A DNA stretch of 64,000 bases from Paenibacillaceae bacterium (GCA_900766135.1 CAAFUF010000003.1:367265-431264); one strand, 5' to 3'. Counted from the stretch's first letter, positions 33,396 through 42,719 are shown. Notes: a model not told the origin generated them from the letters alone. A program made the numbers and translations.

Positions 33396-35555
33396 ATGAA
33401 ACCGTTCTTTAAAAAAACCATAATCACCCTGCTCGCTTCCACCTGTCTCTTTACAGCATGGCTCATCCCATCGATCGCCGTTCCTACGGCAAGCGCCGCT
33501 CCCGACACGTCGGTCCTGAACAAGCAAAGCTTCTCTACCGATGTGATCTATCAGATTGTGACCGACCGCTTCGCCGACGGGGATCCTTCCAACAATCCGT
33601 CCGGCGCGGCCTATTCTCCTGGCTGTTCGAATCTGAAGCTGTACTGCGGCGGAGACTGGCGGGGAATCATCAATAAGATCAACGATGGTTATTTTGCCGG
33701 ATTGGGTATCAGTGCCTTATGGATCTCTCAACCGGTAGAGAATATTTACAGCGTCATCAACTACTCCGGCGTAAACAACACGTCCTATCACGGCTATTGG
33801 GCCCGCGATTTCAAGCGGACGAATCCGGCGTTTGGCAGCATGAGCGATTTTCAGGAGCTGATCAACACGGCTCATGCCAACAATATCAAGATCATTATTG
33901 ATTTCGCGCCCAACCACACCTCCCCTGCTTCGGAGACACAACCTTCCTTCGCCGAGAACGGCCGGCTGTACGATAATGGCAACCTGATCTCCGGCTACAC
34001 CGGGGACACCAACGGGATTTTCCACCATAATCAAGGAACCAATTTCTCCTCGCTGGAGGACGGCATCTATCGGAATCTCTATGATCTGGCCGACATCAAT
34101 CACCACAACAACCTGACGGATACTTACTTTAAAGATGCGATCAAGCTCTGGCTGGATATGGGGATCGACGGCATCCGGGTGGATGCGGTGAAGCATATGC
34201 CGGAAGGCTGGCAGAAGAACTGGGTAGCTTCCATCGCAGGATATAAGCCTGTGTTTACCTTCGGGGAATGGTTCCTTGGCGTTGGCGAAAATGATCCCAA
34301 CAACATTCGCTTCGCCAATGAATCCGGGATGAGTCTGCTAGACTTCCAATTCGGGCAAAAGGTCCGGCAGGTCTTCCGCGACAATACGGACACGATGTAC
34401 GGTTTGAATAGCATGCTGACCACGACCGCCGCCAACTACAAGCATATTCATGATCAAGTCACGTTTATCGACAACCATGATATGGATCGTTTTAAGCTAG
34501 GCAACAATGACCGCCGCCTGGAGCAAGCGATCGCCTTCACCCTGACGTCACGCGGCGTCCCGGCCATCTATTACGGTACGGAGCAATATATGACAGGGAA
34601 CGGCGATCCGGCCAACCGCGGTTTTATGAACGGCTTCTCGACTTCAACCACCGCGTATCAGGTCATCGGAAAGCTGGCGCCGCTGCGCAAATCGAATCCG
34701 GCACTGGCTTATGGAAGCACACAGGAACGCTGGATCAATAACGATGTATATATCTACGAGCGAAAGTTCGGCGGCAGCTCAGCGCTAGTCGCGATTAACC
34801 GCAGCACGACAACCGCCGCCTCGATCACCGGTTTGCAAACCTCCCTCCCGACCGGTACTTACGCCGATGAGTTAAGCGGACTGCTGAACGGCAACAGCAT
34901 TACGGTAAGTGCCACGGGCGCCGTGTCCGCTTTCAACCTGCCGGCAGGGGCTGTCGCCGTATGGCAATTTGCAGCTAACGAGTCAGCACCGGTGATTGGC
35001 AATATCGGAACGGACCTGGGAAAAGCGGGCACGACGCTGACGATCGATGGCCGAGGATTTGGCAATGCGAAAGGGACCGTCTTCTTCGGCACTACGGCAG
35101 TCACCGGCAGCCAGATCTTGCAGTGGGAGGATTCCCAGATCCAAGTGAAGGTTCCGGCGATAACCCCAGGACAATATAACATCAAAGTCCGCAGCGCGTC
35201 CTCCGTAGACAGCAACAGCTATAGCAACTTTAACCTGCTGACAGGGGATCAGGTTTCGGTCCGCTTCATCATAAATAATGCAAGCACGCAATTAGGCGAA
35301 AATGTCTACCTTACAGGCAACACGGCCGAACTCGGCAACTGGGATCCAAACAAAGCGATAGGTCCGTTCTTTAATCAAATCATCACCACCTATCCGACCT
35401 GGTACTATGATGTCAGCGTGCCGGCCGGAACAACCCTCGAATTTAAGTTTATCAAGAAGAACGGTGCCACCGTCACCTGGGAAGGCGGCGCGAACCACAG
35501 CTTCACGACGCCAAGCAGCGGGGTCGGTACCGTTCAGGTCAACTGGCAGCCATAA
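33396..35555 (+). CDS. cgt: Cyclodextrin glucanotransferase (GH13)
   Basis: 719 residues; ATG at 33396 after AAAGGTGG. The signal peptide ends TASA (34), and the mature protein starts APDTSVLNKQ, as in known CGTases. Domains A/B carry the catalytic series DGIRVDAVKH (nucleophile), FTFGEW (acid/base) and FIDNHD; IYRNLYDLAD holds the Tyr that organises cyclisation. Domain D is IPT/TIG-like (TLTIDGRGFGNAKGTVFFG), domain E is a CBM20 starch-binding module (VYLTGNTAELGNWDPNKAIGP, TVTWEGGANHSF). It converts starch to cyclodextrins outside the cell. Alpha, beta or gamma specificity cannot be fixed from this reading. Confidence 0.96.
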   Translation: MKPFFKKTIITLLASTCLFTAWLIPSIAVPTASAAPDTSVLNKQSFSTDVIYQIVTDRFADGDPSNNPSGAAYSPGCSNLKLYCGGDWRGIINKINDGYFAGLGISALWISQPVENIYSVINYSGVNNTSYHGYWARDFKRTNPAFGSMSDFQELINTAHANNIKIIIDFAPNHTSPASETQPSFAENGRLYDNGNLISGYTGDTNGIFHHNQGTNFSSLEDGIYRNLYDLADINHHNNLTDTYFKDAIKLWLDMGIDGIRVDAVKHMPEGWQKNWVASIAGYKPVFTFGEWFLGVGENDPNNIRFANESGMSLLDFQFGQKVRQVFRDNTDTMYGLNSMLTTTAANYKHIHDQVTFIDNHDMDRFKLGNNDRRLEQAIAFTLTSRGVPAIYYGTEQYMTGNGDPANRGFMNGFSTSTTAYQVIGKLAPLRKSNPALAYGSTQERWINNDVYIYERKFGGSSALVAINRSTTTAASITGLQTSLPTGTYADELSGLLNGNSITVSATGAVSAFNLPAGAVAVWQFAANESAPVIGNIGTDLGKAGTTLTIDGRGFGNAKGTVFFGTTAVTGSQILQWEDSQIQVKVPAITPGQYNIKVRSASSVDSNSYSNFNLLTGDQVSVRFIINNASTQLGENVYLTGNTAELGNWDPNKAIGPFFNQIITTYPTWYYDVSVPAGTTLEFKFIKKNGATVTWEGGANHSFTTPSSGVGTVQVNWQP

Positions 35556-35582
35556 GCTACGTCCGGGAGCCGGCCTAACTCC

Positions 35583-35625
35583 AACGACCAGCCGAAGATC
35601 CCCTCCTCGGCTGGTCGTTCTTTTT
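35583..35625 (+). terminator. CGTase terminator
   Basis: AACGACCAGCCGA pairs perfectly with TCGGCTGGTCGTT, followed by CTTTTT. Confidence 0.85.
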
Positions 35626-35755
35626 CCCCTATGATTCATCGAAACTTCCTTTTGGTACGCCTTCCACGTTCACATGAATAGCTAATTCTCCATTGACTTC
35701 CTCGATACATTTAGCTAATATATAAACATGAATTAGCTAATCCGAGGTGAAGATC

Positions 35756-36481
35756 ATGCGAGTATCTTCTACTGACATGCAGAATAATTTCGGCAAATAT
35801 TTAAAATTTGCGGAAGCCGGCGAAGAAATTATCGTTATGCGAAACGGCAAGGACGTAGCCACATTAAACGCGTTTGCCGAAGCCGGTGAAACCTTGCTAA
35901 GGGAAAAGGCGGCGAGCTGCCATGCCGGGGACGAATGGGTATCCTACCAGGATTTCCTCGAGCTGACGGAGACGTCGGAACAACGTTACGAGTTGATCGA
36001 TGGCGTCGTGTATAATCTCGCTTCTCCTTCCTTCAAGCACCAGCTTGCCGTTCAAGAACTGTTAGGCACTTTTTACGCTTGGTTTAAGGGTAAGCCGTGC
36101 ATACCTCTGACCTCCCCATTCGACATCACCCTGGAGAAAGAGGAGCATAACACTTGCGTCGTACAACCCGATCTCGTCGTGATTTGCGATAAGGAGAAGA
36201 TCGACGCCAATGGCAAATACATGGGTACTCCTCAATTGGTCGTCGAAGTCTTGTCCCCCTCCACGCGGAGCAAGGACCTGATCAAGAAGCTGGATTTGTA
36301 CAGCGTAAGTGGCGTGAAAGAATATTGGATCGTGGATCCGATGAAAGCACTCGTGTTCGTATACGTGCTGGAGGAAGGCAATATTGCGGACATGACCGTA
36401 TTCTCGGACAACGGGGATATGCATGTGACCTCGCAACTTTACCCGGGTTTACAAGTATCGCTCCAAGATTTGTTTGCCTAA
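35756..36481 (+). CDS. Phd-type antitoxin domain fused to Uma2 nuclease-like domain
   Basis: ATG at 35756 after GAGGTG; about 241 residues. The first ~50 residues look like a Phd/YefM antitoxin N-terminus (MRVSSTDMQNNFGKYLKFAEAGEEIIVMRNGKDVATL), a DNA-binding fold. From about residue 60 follows a Uma2 (DUF820) domain of the PD-(D/E)xK superfamily: YELIDGVVYNLASPSFKHQ, VVQPDLVVICDK, GTPQLVVEVLSPSTRSKDLIKKLDLY and EYWIVDP. The VQPDLVV Asp and VEVLSPS Glu are the expected metal ligands. It is single-gene, with its own terminator. The combination suggests DNA-directed nuclease or regulator activity, but the function of Uma2 proteins is unsettled. Confidence 0.85.
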   Translation: MRVSSTDMQNNFGKYLKFAEAGEEIIVMRNGKDVATLNAFAEAGETLLREKAASCHAGDEWVSYQDFLELTETSEQRYELIDGVVYNLASPSFKHQLAVQELLGTFYAWFKGKPCIPLTSPFDITLEKEEHNTCVVQPDLVVICDKEKIDANGKYMGTPQLVVEVLSPSTRSKDLIKKLDLYSVSGVKEYWIVDPMKALVFVYVLEEGNIADMTVFSDNGDMHVTSQLYPGLQVSLQDLFA

Positions 36482-36509
36482 ATTTAGATGTCCAAGTTTA
36501 TATCAAACA

Positions 36510-36545
36510 AAACAGCCGGCCCCGAGGGACCGGTTGTTTTGTTTC
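36510..36545 (+). terminator. Terminator between the Uma2 and SDR genes
   Basis: ACAGCCGG pairs (one G-U) with CCGGTTGT, followed by TTTGTTT; the two genes converge here. Confidence 0.6.
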
Positions 36546-36549
36546 AGAC

Positions 36550-37296
36550 TCACATTGGCTGAGCGGTAGGTCGGATCACGATCTCGTTCACCGACGTATC
36601 GGCCGGTTGATCGATGGCGTAGGCGATCGCTTGGGCAATACGATCGGCAGGAATGCTTAAGCTGCGTAACATCTCGCCCATTTGTTTTTTCAACTCGGGG
36701 TTAGTGACGGAGTTCTGCAATTCCGTTTCGACCATCCCCGGGGACACGATCGTGGAGCGTATCCCGGATTCCGGAGACTCCTCTTGACGCAGCCCCTCCG
36801 CAATCGCACGGACGGCGAACTTGGTCGCGCTATAGACTGACGAGGAAGGACTTACCGCATAACCCACTACCGAAGAGACGTTGATGATATGCCCCGACTT
36901 CTGTTCCCGCATGATCGGCAACACGGCCGCGATGCCATAGAGCACGCCCTTCACGTTCACGTCGATCATCTGATCCCAATCCTCGACGCGCAGTTCGCTT
37001 AGCCGCGATACCGGCATGATGCCGGCATTGTTCACCAACACGTCCACTCGGCCATAACGTTCCAGCGCAAATTGCGCCAGCTTCTGCAGGTCCTTGGAGG
37101 AAGCCACGTTAGCCTGGAACGAGGCTGCTTCTCCTCCGGATCCGCGAATCTCGCTTACGATTTGCTGCAGACGGTCCTCTCTTCGCGCAGCCAAGACCAC
37201 CTTTGCACCGTTCGCGGCCAGCAATTTAGCGGTGGCTTCCCCTATTCCGCTGGAGGCACCAGTTATGATAATTACCTTCGAATTCACGTTTCCCAC
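36550..37296 (-). CDS. Short-chain dehydrogenase/reductase
   Basis: GTG at 37296 lies 9 bases after AAAAAGGAG, giving MGNVNSKVIIITG; the upstream TTG at 37323 has no site. About 248 residues. Signatures: cofactor loop TGASSGIGEA, AARRED (NADP preference suggested by RR), NNAG, catalytic Ser in NVSSVVG and YSATK. This is the classical SDR subgroup of YdfG/serine-dehydrogenase-like enzymes. A TetR gene diverges from it, and the spacer holds a repeat that may be its operator, so the pair probably responds to the enzyme's substrate. Confidence 0.92.
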   Translation of the reverse strand: MGNVNSKVIIITGASSGIGEATAKLLAANGAKVVLAARREDRLQQIVSEIRGSGGEAASFQANVASSKDLQKLAQFALERYGRVDVLVNNAGIMPVSRLSELRVEDWDQMIDVNVKGVLYGIAAVLPIMREQKSGHIINVSSVVGYAVSPSSSVYSATKFAVRAIAEGLRQEESPESGIRSTIVSPGMVETELQNSVTNPELKKQMGEMLRSLSIPADRIAQAIAYAIDQPADTSVNEIVIRPTAQPM

Positions 37297-37348
37297 GGGG
37301 ATACACTCCTTTTTGGACTCCAATTCGGCGTCTATTTATTTAACTCGT

Positions 37349-37376
37349 GTTGATTATCTGACGTCCGTTGATTATC
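37349..37376. promoter_or_regulatory. Direct repeat between SDR and TetR genes
   Basis: GTTGATTATC occurs at 37349-37358 and again at 37367-37376, an 18-bp period, in the divergent spacer. It is a candidate binding site for the TetR protein at 37483. Confidence 0.45.
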
Positions 37377-37482
37377 ATTATAGAGAGGTCCCAAAGGATT
37401 ACAATCGCTAAACCGCGCGCGTTTGTGGCATACTCAACAATCGGCGCGAAATTGTCTATTAACGAGAAGGAGGCTCTCCCAC

Positions 37483-38052
37483 GTGGATGCCAAAAACAAA
37501 ATAGACCGCCGCATCGTTCGAACGATAGAGGCGATCACCAAAGCATTTTTGGAGCTTTTTGCCGAGAAAGATTTCGAGCGCATCACGATCAATGATATCG
37601 CGGAGCGTGCCAATGTGAACCGCGGAACCGTGTATTTGCATTACAACGACAAATACGACTTGCTCGACAAGCTCATCGACGATCATTTGAACAAGCTGAT
37701 TCATTTTTGCGACCCCCGTGGGGAAACGCCATTGGTCGGCGAACTCTTGCCGGTTTTTTCCTATATTCAGAATCACTTCCTGTTCTTCTCCGCCATGCTC
37801 TCCACCCCAAGAGCCGCATTATTCCGTCAACGGCTGACGGAGTTCGTGGCCGTCAACGTCAAAGAGAAGCTAGAGCAGCGCCCCCAGCCTTCGGTGATCG
37901 ATCGCGAACTGAACGCGCAGTTCATGGCTTCGTCCTTCGTCGGGATTGTGGAATGGTGGATTCAGCGCAATATGCCACACCCCCCGGAGTACATGGCCGA
38001 TCAACTGTGGAAGCTGTTCGAGAAGAACGAGGTATATCCCGCACAAAAATAA
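37483..38052 (+). CDS. TetR/AcrR-family regulator
   Basis: GTG at 37483 follows AAGGAGG by 9 bases, giving MDAKNKIDRRIVRTIEA, about 189 residues. The HTH is ITINDIAERANVNRGTVYLHYNDKYDLLDKLI. The C-terminal part (FSYIQNHFLFFSAML, MASSFVGIVEWWIQRNMPHPPEYMADQLWKLF) matches the TetR_C subgroup common in Bacillota. It most likely represses the divergent SDR gene and itself. Confidence 0.9.
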   Translation: MDAKNKIDRRIVRTIEAITKAFLELFAEKDFERITINDIAERANVNRGTVYLHYNDKYDLLDKLIDDHLNKLIHFCDPRGETPLVGELLPVFSYIQNHFLFFSAMLSTPRAALFRQRLTEFVAVNVKEKLEQRPQPSVIDRELNAQFMASSFVGIVEWWIQRNMPHPPEYMADQLWKLFEKNEVYPAQK

Positions 38053-38121
38053 CTATTTCGTGCACTCAGACGGATCGCTGGCGGCCTCATAGGAACTATT
38101 GGGAGAGGCGTCTCCCGCATG

Positions 38122-38148
38122 AAAAAAGCTGGCGAATCATCGCCAGCT
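38122..38148 (-). terminator. sstT terminator
   Basis: On the minus strand AGCTGGCGA-TGAT-TCGCCAGCT is followed by six T, nine bases past the sstT stop. Confidence 0.85.
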
Positions 38149-38156
38149 CTTCGCAT

Positions 38157-39398
38157 TCAGTCCATGCTTGCCGTGTTGATAAGCGGAAGCCCCTCTTCCT
38201 TGCGTTTCTTGGCGTAGTCCGCCGTTGCCGTAAACAGCACGTCGGAGGAAGAATTCAGCGCCGTTTCGCACGAATCCTGCACGACCCCGATAATGAAACC
38301 TACGCCTACGACCTGCATGGCGATATCGTTAGAGATCCCGAACAGGCTGCACGCCAGAGGAATGAGCAAGAGCGAGCCGCCGGCCACGCCGGACGCGCCT
38401 GCCGCAGAGATCGCCGACAGTACGCTGAGCATCAGCGCCGTGCCGAAGTCCACCTGGATTCCAAGCGTATGGACCGCAGCCAGCGAAAGGACCGAGATCG
38501 TTACGGCTGCCCCTGCCATATTAATCGTCGCGCCAAGAGGAATGGAAACCGAATAGGTATCCTTGTTCAAACCTAATTTTTCGCACAAGCGCATATTCAC
38601 CGGAATATTCGCCGCCGAGCTTCGCGTAAAGAACGCCGTGATCCCGCTCTCTCGCAAACAAGCGAACACCAGCGGATACGGATTGCGACGAAGGCTCGCA
38701 TAGACGATCAATGGGTTTACAACCAGCGCGATAAACAACATGCACCCGACCAGCACGAGCAACAGCTTGCCGTAATCCAGCAAGGAGGCCAGGCCGCTCA
38801 CGGTAATGGATTCGAACACAAGCCCCAGGATCCCGAAGGGAGCGAGTTGAATGACCCATTTGACGATGAGCGATACGGCATCGGACGCCTGCGTGAGCAG
38901 GCTTTTCGTGTGATCCCCCGCGCCTTTCAACGCTAAACCGAGCAGGATCGCCCAAGCCAAGATGCCGATATAATTAGCATTCATCAATGCACGTACCGGA
39001 TTATCCACTACATTAAGCAGCAACCCCTTCAGAACTTCGACGATGCCTCCGGGCGGGGTCAAGCCCTCGGCCCCCCCAGTTAGGGATAAGCTGACCGGAA
39101 ACAGGAAACTCGCCGCCACGGCGCTTGCCCCAGCCAGAAACGTACCGATCCCGTACAACGCGAGAATCGATTTCATGTTGGTTTGGCGGCCTTTTTGGTG
39201 ATTGGCGATCGCGGCCATCACCAGCAGCAATACCAGAACCGGCGCAACGGACTTCAATGCCGATACGAACAGCGTACCGAGCAAGGCGATCCCGCTGGCC
39301 TTCGGGACAATCAACGCCAACAGAACGCCGACCCCTAATCCGGCTAGGATCCGTTTAACAAGACTGATTTGGTTCCATTTGAGTAGAATTGCCTTCAT
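38157..39398 (-). CDS. sstT: Serine/threonine:Na+ symporter SstT
   Basis: 413 residues, ATG at 39398 after GGGGGAGA. It is a DAACS-family transporter with about eight to nine membrane segments and two re-entrant loops: LRESGITAFFTRSSAANIPVN (first serine-rich hairpin), GATINMAGAAVTISVLSLAA, GASGVAGGSLLLIPLACSLFGI, and QDSCETALNSSSDVLFTA. These are the SstT signatures. It takes up serine and threonine with sodium. The FAD oxidoreductase gene ends 103 bases upstream in the same direction, so the two may share a transcript devoted to amino acid use. Confidence 0.93.
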   Translation of the reverse strand: MKAILLKWNQISLVKRILAGLGVGVLLALIVPKASGIALLGTLFVSALKSVAPVLVLLLVMAAIANHQKGRQTNMKSILALYGIGTFLAGASAVAASFLFPVSLSLTGGAEGLTPPGGIVEVLKGLLLNVVDNPVRALMNANYIGILAWAILLGLALKGAGDHTKSLLTQASDAVSLIVKWVIQLAPFGILGLVFESITVSGLASLLDYGKLLLVLVGCMLFIALVVNPLIVYASLRRNPYPLVFACLRESGITAFFTRSSAANIPVNMRLCEKLGLNKDTYSVSIPLGATINMAGAAVTISVLSLAAVHTLGIQVDFGTALMLSVLSAISAAGASGVAGGSLLLIPLACSLFGISNDIAMQVVGVGFIIGVVQDSCETALNSSSDVLFTATADYAKKRKEEGLPLINTASMD

Positions 39399-39501
39399 GT
39401 TTCTCCCCCGTCATTTCATGATGTGTCATCCATGCATGGCGATATTATACCACGCATCATGGACACCTGTCCTCCAGGTGGAAACATTTGTGCATTACTG
39501 T

Positions 39502-40641
39502 TCACAATATGTCCGCGGGTTTGGGCGCTAAGGCCACTTCAAGTCGGTAGTCCTCCAAACGGATATCCGTCTCCCGTCCTAACAACATCTGGGCCAACTG
39601 CGCACCGATATACGGTCCCATCGTTAATCCCGAAGCCCCTAAGCCGTTAGCCGCAAAAATCCCCTTCCATCCGGGCAACGCCCCAAATACCGGAAGAAAT
39701 CCCGGCGTGAACGGGCGGAAACCCACTCTTGCTTCCAGGAAGCTGCCGTCCGCCAACCCCGGCGCTACGGTCAGCGCCTTGTTGATCACTTCTTGCAGAC
39801 CGCCCGCCGTCACGCGGGTATCATAGCCGAGCGGATCGTTTTCGTGCGTAGCGCCGATCACGATCCGGCTATCGTTAAACGCCAGGATATACTGATCGCC
39901 CGGCGGCATGACGACGGGCCAATGTTCGGTCAGAACGCCCGGCAGCGCCAAATGAACGATCTGCGCTTTCTGGAAGGTGACCCGGAACTCCGTTCCCAGC
40001 GGGGCAAGCAGCTCGCGGGCCCATGCCCCGGCGCATACGGCAACGGCATCGGCGCGAATCTCTTCCGCATCGACGCGCACCCCGGTAACCGCCGGGCCCT
40101 CATGAAGAAGCGTAGCCTCGCCGCGCACCAAGACCGCGCCGTGCCGGGCTGCCGCCCTCAAAAGCGAGTCGCGGAGCGCACGCCCGTCGACGCGGGCGGC
40201 ACCGCCCACATAAAGAGCGTAGAACCCCTCATCAAGCGGAGGGAATCGTCGCTTGACTTCGTCCGGTTCGAGCAAATGAATATCGCCCATCTCCGGGGCA
40301 TCTCTTTTTCGCTCGACGGCTAGCTTCTCCAAAGCAGCGAGCTTTTCGCGTTCCCGATGGAGGCGAAGCGCTCCGACGCGGGCATAGCCGGTATCGCGCT
40401 CTCCCTCTGTCTCCAACTCTTTGATCAGAGAACCATAGTAACGCGCCCCGGCTCGAGCCAAGGCATACCAATTCTGGTTGCGCCGCTGTGAAATCCACGG
40501 GCAGATGATTCCCGCCGCGGCGTCGGTAGCTTGTCCCGGGCCACCCCGGTCGACGACCGTTACCTCCGCTCCAAGCTTGGCTAACCGATACGCCGTCGAA
40601 GCGCCCAGAATCCCGGAGCCGATCACGATATGCTTTTTCAT
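39502..40641 (-). CDS. FAD-dependent amine/D-amino-acid oxidoreductase (DAO family)
   Basis: ATG at 40641 after GGGAGG; about 379 residues. N-terminal Rossmann motif HIVIGSGILGASTAYRLAKLGAEVTVVD binds FAD; GGAARVDGRALRDSLLRAA and VAVCAGAWARELL are typical of the glycine oxidase/DadA-like DAO fold; GFRPFTPGFLPVFG and ANGLGASGLTMGPYIGAQLA close the FAD site. It should oxidise an amino acid or N-methyl amine. The serine transporter downstream fits an amino acid substrate. Exact substrate unknown. Confidence 0.88.
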   Translation of the reverse strand: MKKHIVIGSGILGASTAYRLAKLGAEVTVVDRGGPGQATDAAAGIICPWISQRRNQNWYALARAGARYYGSLIKELETEGERDTGYARVGALRLHREREKLAALEKLAVERKRDAPEMGDIHLLEPDEVKRRFPPLDEGFYALYVGGAARVDGRALRDSLLRAAARHGAVLVRGEATLLHEGPAVTGVRVDAEEIRADAVAVCAGAWARELLAPLGTEFRVTFQKAQIVHLALPGVLTEHWPVVMPPGDQYILAFNDSRIVIGATHENDPLGYDTRVTAGGLQEVINKALTVAPGLADGSFLEARVGFRPFTPGFLPVFGALPGWKGIFAANGLGASGLTMGPYIGAQLAQMLLGRETDIRLEDYRLEVALAPKPADIL

Positions 40642-40740
40642 GCTGCAGCCTCCCTTTCTCAAATTCTAGTTTAAGCTGAAACCAATATGGTAAACCTGCG
40701 TAACATCCTGTAACGATTCAAAAATAAGGAGGACTCCCAT

Positions 40741-41052
40741 ATGATTATGACCACGACCACAACCATCGAAGGCTCGCCGGTAAGACAATACATCGGGATC
40801 GTCACCGGGGAAGTCATCATGGGCGCCAATGTCGTCCGCGACTTTCTGGCTTCGATTACCGATATCGTTGGCGGACGTTCGGGCGCTTATGAGAATAAGC
40901 TTCAGGAAGCCAGAGACACCGCGTTCGCGGAAATGAACGAGAAAGCCTCGCGTCTTGGAGCCAACGCCATCATCGGCGTCGATATCGATTATGAGGTGAT
41001 TCGCGAAGGGATGCTGATGGTATCCGTCAGCGGAACGGCCGTCGTCGTCTAA
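40741..41052 (+). CDS. UPF0145/YbjQ-family protein
   Basis: 103 residues, ATG at 40741, AAGGAGG upstream. The sequence (TTTTTIEGSPVRQYIGIVTGEVIMGANVVRDF, ENKLQEARDTAFAEMNEKASRLGANAIIGVDIDYEVI, MLMVSVSGTAVVV) matches the YbjQ family, a small oligomeric fold. Some members are described as heavy-metal binding, but no Cys or His cluster is present here. Function remains unknown. Confidence 0.9.
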   Translation: MIMTTTTTIEGSPVRQYIGIVTGEVIMGANVVRDFLASITDIVGGRSGAYENKLQEARDTAFAEMNEKASRLGANAIIGVDIDYEVIREGMLMVSVSGTAVVV

Positions 41053-41080
41053 TCCCCGCCTCAACCCCCGGAAGAAAAGC

Positions 41081-41107
41081 CAAAAACCCGCATTCTGCGG
41101 GTTTTTG
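41081..41107. terminator. Bidirectional terminator
   Basis: CAAAAACCCGCA-TTC-TGCGGGTTTTTG is a perfect stem with T runs on both strands, between the convergent YbjQ-like and GNAT genes. Confidence 0.85.
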
Positions 41108-41134
41108 TGTAAATTCCGGGATGGCTTCTCCCGA

Positions 41135-41593
41135 TTATAAGGCCTTCGTCATAAACACACTATTGGGATCTTCCGCGTAATCGGCAAAAGGCCCGCAATA
41201 CGTGAACCCGAAGCTTTCGTACAACCTGCGGGCCGGTGCAAAAGCCTCCATGGACCCCGTCTCGAGGCTGACCCGACGATAACCGCGCCGCGCCGCCTCT
41301 TCGAGGAGAAATGCCAGCACTTGCCTCGCGACACCTTTCCCCCGATGCGGGATGGCGGTTCGCATCGATTTGACCTCGCCATGCTCGCCATCCAGCTCCT
41401 TGAGCGCACCGCATCCCACGAGTTCGCCGTCGATCCAGGCGCTCCAGAACGTCACGTCAGGCTTCTTCAATCCGTCCACATTTAATGCATGAATGCTTTC
41501 GGGTGGAGAGGTTTCAGCCATATTCGCTAAATGCTCGCCGATAAATGCCCTAATCTCGGGTCCGTTCAAATCATCTAGTTTGATGGTTAACAA
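41135..41593 (-). CDS. GNAT-family N-acetyltransferase
   Basis: A TTG at 41593 lies 8 bases after GGGAG; the GTG at 41602 overlaps that site. About 152 residues. The acetyl-CoA loop is IPHRGKGVARQVLAFLLEEAARRG, followed by VSLETGSMEAFAPARRLYESFGF and FADYAEDPNSVFMTK, the YjdJ/YsnE-like subgroup. Preceding strands GELVGCGALKELDGEHGEVKSM are typical. Substrate unknown. It is the gene after asd in the same direction, 31 bases apart, so read-through from asd is possible. Confidence 0.88.
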   Translation of the reverse strand: MLTIKLDDLNGPEIRAFIGEHLANMAETSPPESIHALNVDGLKKPDVTFWSAWIDGELVGCGALKELDGEHGEVKSMRTAIPHRGKGVARQVLAFLLEEAARRGYRRVSLETGSMEAFAPARRLYESFGFTYCGPFADYAEDPNSVFMTKAL

Positions 41594-41624
41594 CCGGCTC
41601 ACTCCCTACCCCAGCGTAGACTGG

Positions 41625-42719
41625 TTATTTGGCCTGAATATATCCTTCCGCTTTCAACAGTTCGGCAATCAGTACCGCGCCGCCAGCCGCGCCGCGCAGC
41701 GTATTGTGCGAAAGTCCAACGAACTTATAGTCGTACAGCGAATCCTCGCGCAAACGTCCCACGGATACTCCCATTCCTTGTTCGATATCGCGGTCGAGTT
41801 TCGTCTGCGGACGGTTTTCCTCTTCGAAATAAGTGATGAATTGCTTAGGCGCGCTTGGAAGCCCCAACTCCTGCGGCCGGCCCTGGAATTGCCGCCAGCG
41901 CTGAAGGATTTCTTCCTTCGACGGTTTGTTCTTGAACGATACGAACACGGTAGCCAGGTGACCGTCCGTCACGGGAACGCGGATGCACTGGGTCGTGATC
42001 AAAGGCGCGCTGGCTTTGACGATTTGACCGTCTTCCACGCGACCCCAAATACGGAGCGGCTCCTGCTCGCTTTTCTCTTCTTCCCCGCCGATATAAGGGA
42101 TAACGTTGTCCAGCATTTCCGGCCAATCGGTGAAGTTCTTCCCTGCTCCGGAAATCGCCTGATACGTCGACGCGACAACGGTCGTCGGTTCAAAATCGAG
42201 CAGCGCGTTTAATGCCGGCACGTAGCTCTGGATCGAACAGTTCGGCTTCACGGCAATGAACCCGGTGTTCGTTCCCAGCCGTTTGCGCTGTGCGGCAATG
42301 ACTTCAATATGCTGCGGGTTGACTTCCGGAATCACCATCGGCACGTCCGGCGTCCAGCGATGTGCCGAGTTGTTGGAGATGACCGGGGTGCCGGTTTTGG
42401 CGTAAGCTTCCTCCAACGCTTGGATTTCCGCTTTCTTCATATCGACCGCGCAGAAGACGAAGTCCACGTCCGCCGTCACCTCTTCCACTTTCGAAGCATC
42501 CTGAACGACGATACTTTTCACGGCTTCAGGGATCGGCGTAGCCATTTTCCAACGTCCCTGCACGGACTCTTCGTAGGTTTTGCCCGCGGAATTTGCGCTT
42601 GCCGCGATGCCTGTGACCTCAAACCAAGGGTGCTGATCCAGCAGCTGCACGAAGCGCTGACCCACCATTCCCGTTCCACCAACGATGCCTACTTTCAATC
42701 TTTCACCCATTTGTTTCAT
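41625..42719 (-). CDS. asd: Aspartate-semialdehyde dehydrogenase
   Basis: 364 residues, ATG at 42719 after AAGGA (second ATG at 42710 possible). NADP-binding loop VGIVGGTGMVGQRFVQLL, catalytic Cys in VKPNCSIQSYVPAL, and the C-terminal SHNTLRGAAGGAVLIAELL. The pattern (HPWFEV, GKTYEE, PEVNPQH) matches the archaeal/fungal-type ASADH branch. It makes aspartate semialdehyde for lysine, threonine and methionine. A T-box leader lies upstream, so expression depends on charging of one tRNA of this family. Confidence 0.95.
   Translation of the reverse strand: MKQMGERLKVGIVGGTGMVGQRFVQLLDQHPWFEVTGIAASANSAGKTYEESVQGRWKMATPIPEAVKSIVVQDASKVEEVTADVDFVFCAVDMKKAEIQALEEAYAKTGTPVISNNSAHRWTPDVPMVIPEVNPQHIEVIAAQRKRLGTNTGFIAVKPNCSIQSYVPALNALLDFEPTTVVASTYQAISGAGKNFTDWPEMLDNVIPYIGGEEEKSEQEPLRIWGRVEDGQIVKASAPLITTQCIRVPVTDGHLATVFVSFKNKPSKEEILQRWRQFQGRPQELGLPSAPKQFITYFEEENRPQTKLDRDIEQGMGVSVGRLREDSLYDYKFVGLSHNTLRGAAGGAVLIAELLKAEGYIQAK

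Noticed and set aside
33140..33412. 90-codon frame in the CGTase leader
   Set aside because: Its ATG overlaps the -10 box of the promoter, it crosses a strong terminator, and the translation is not protein-like.
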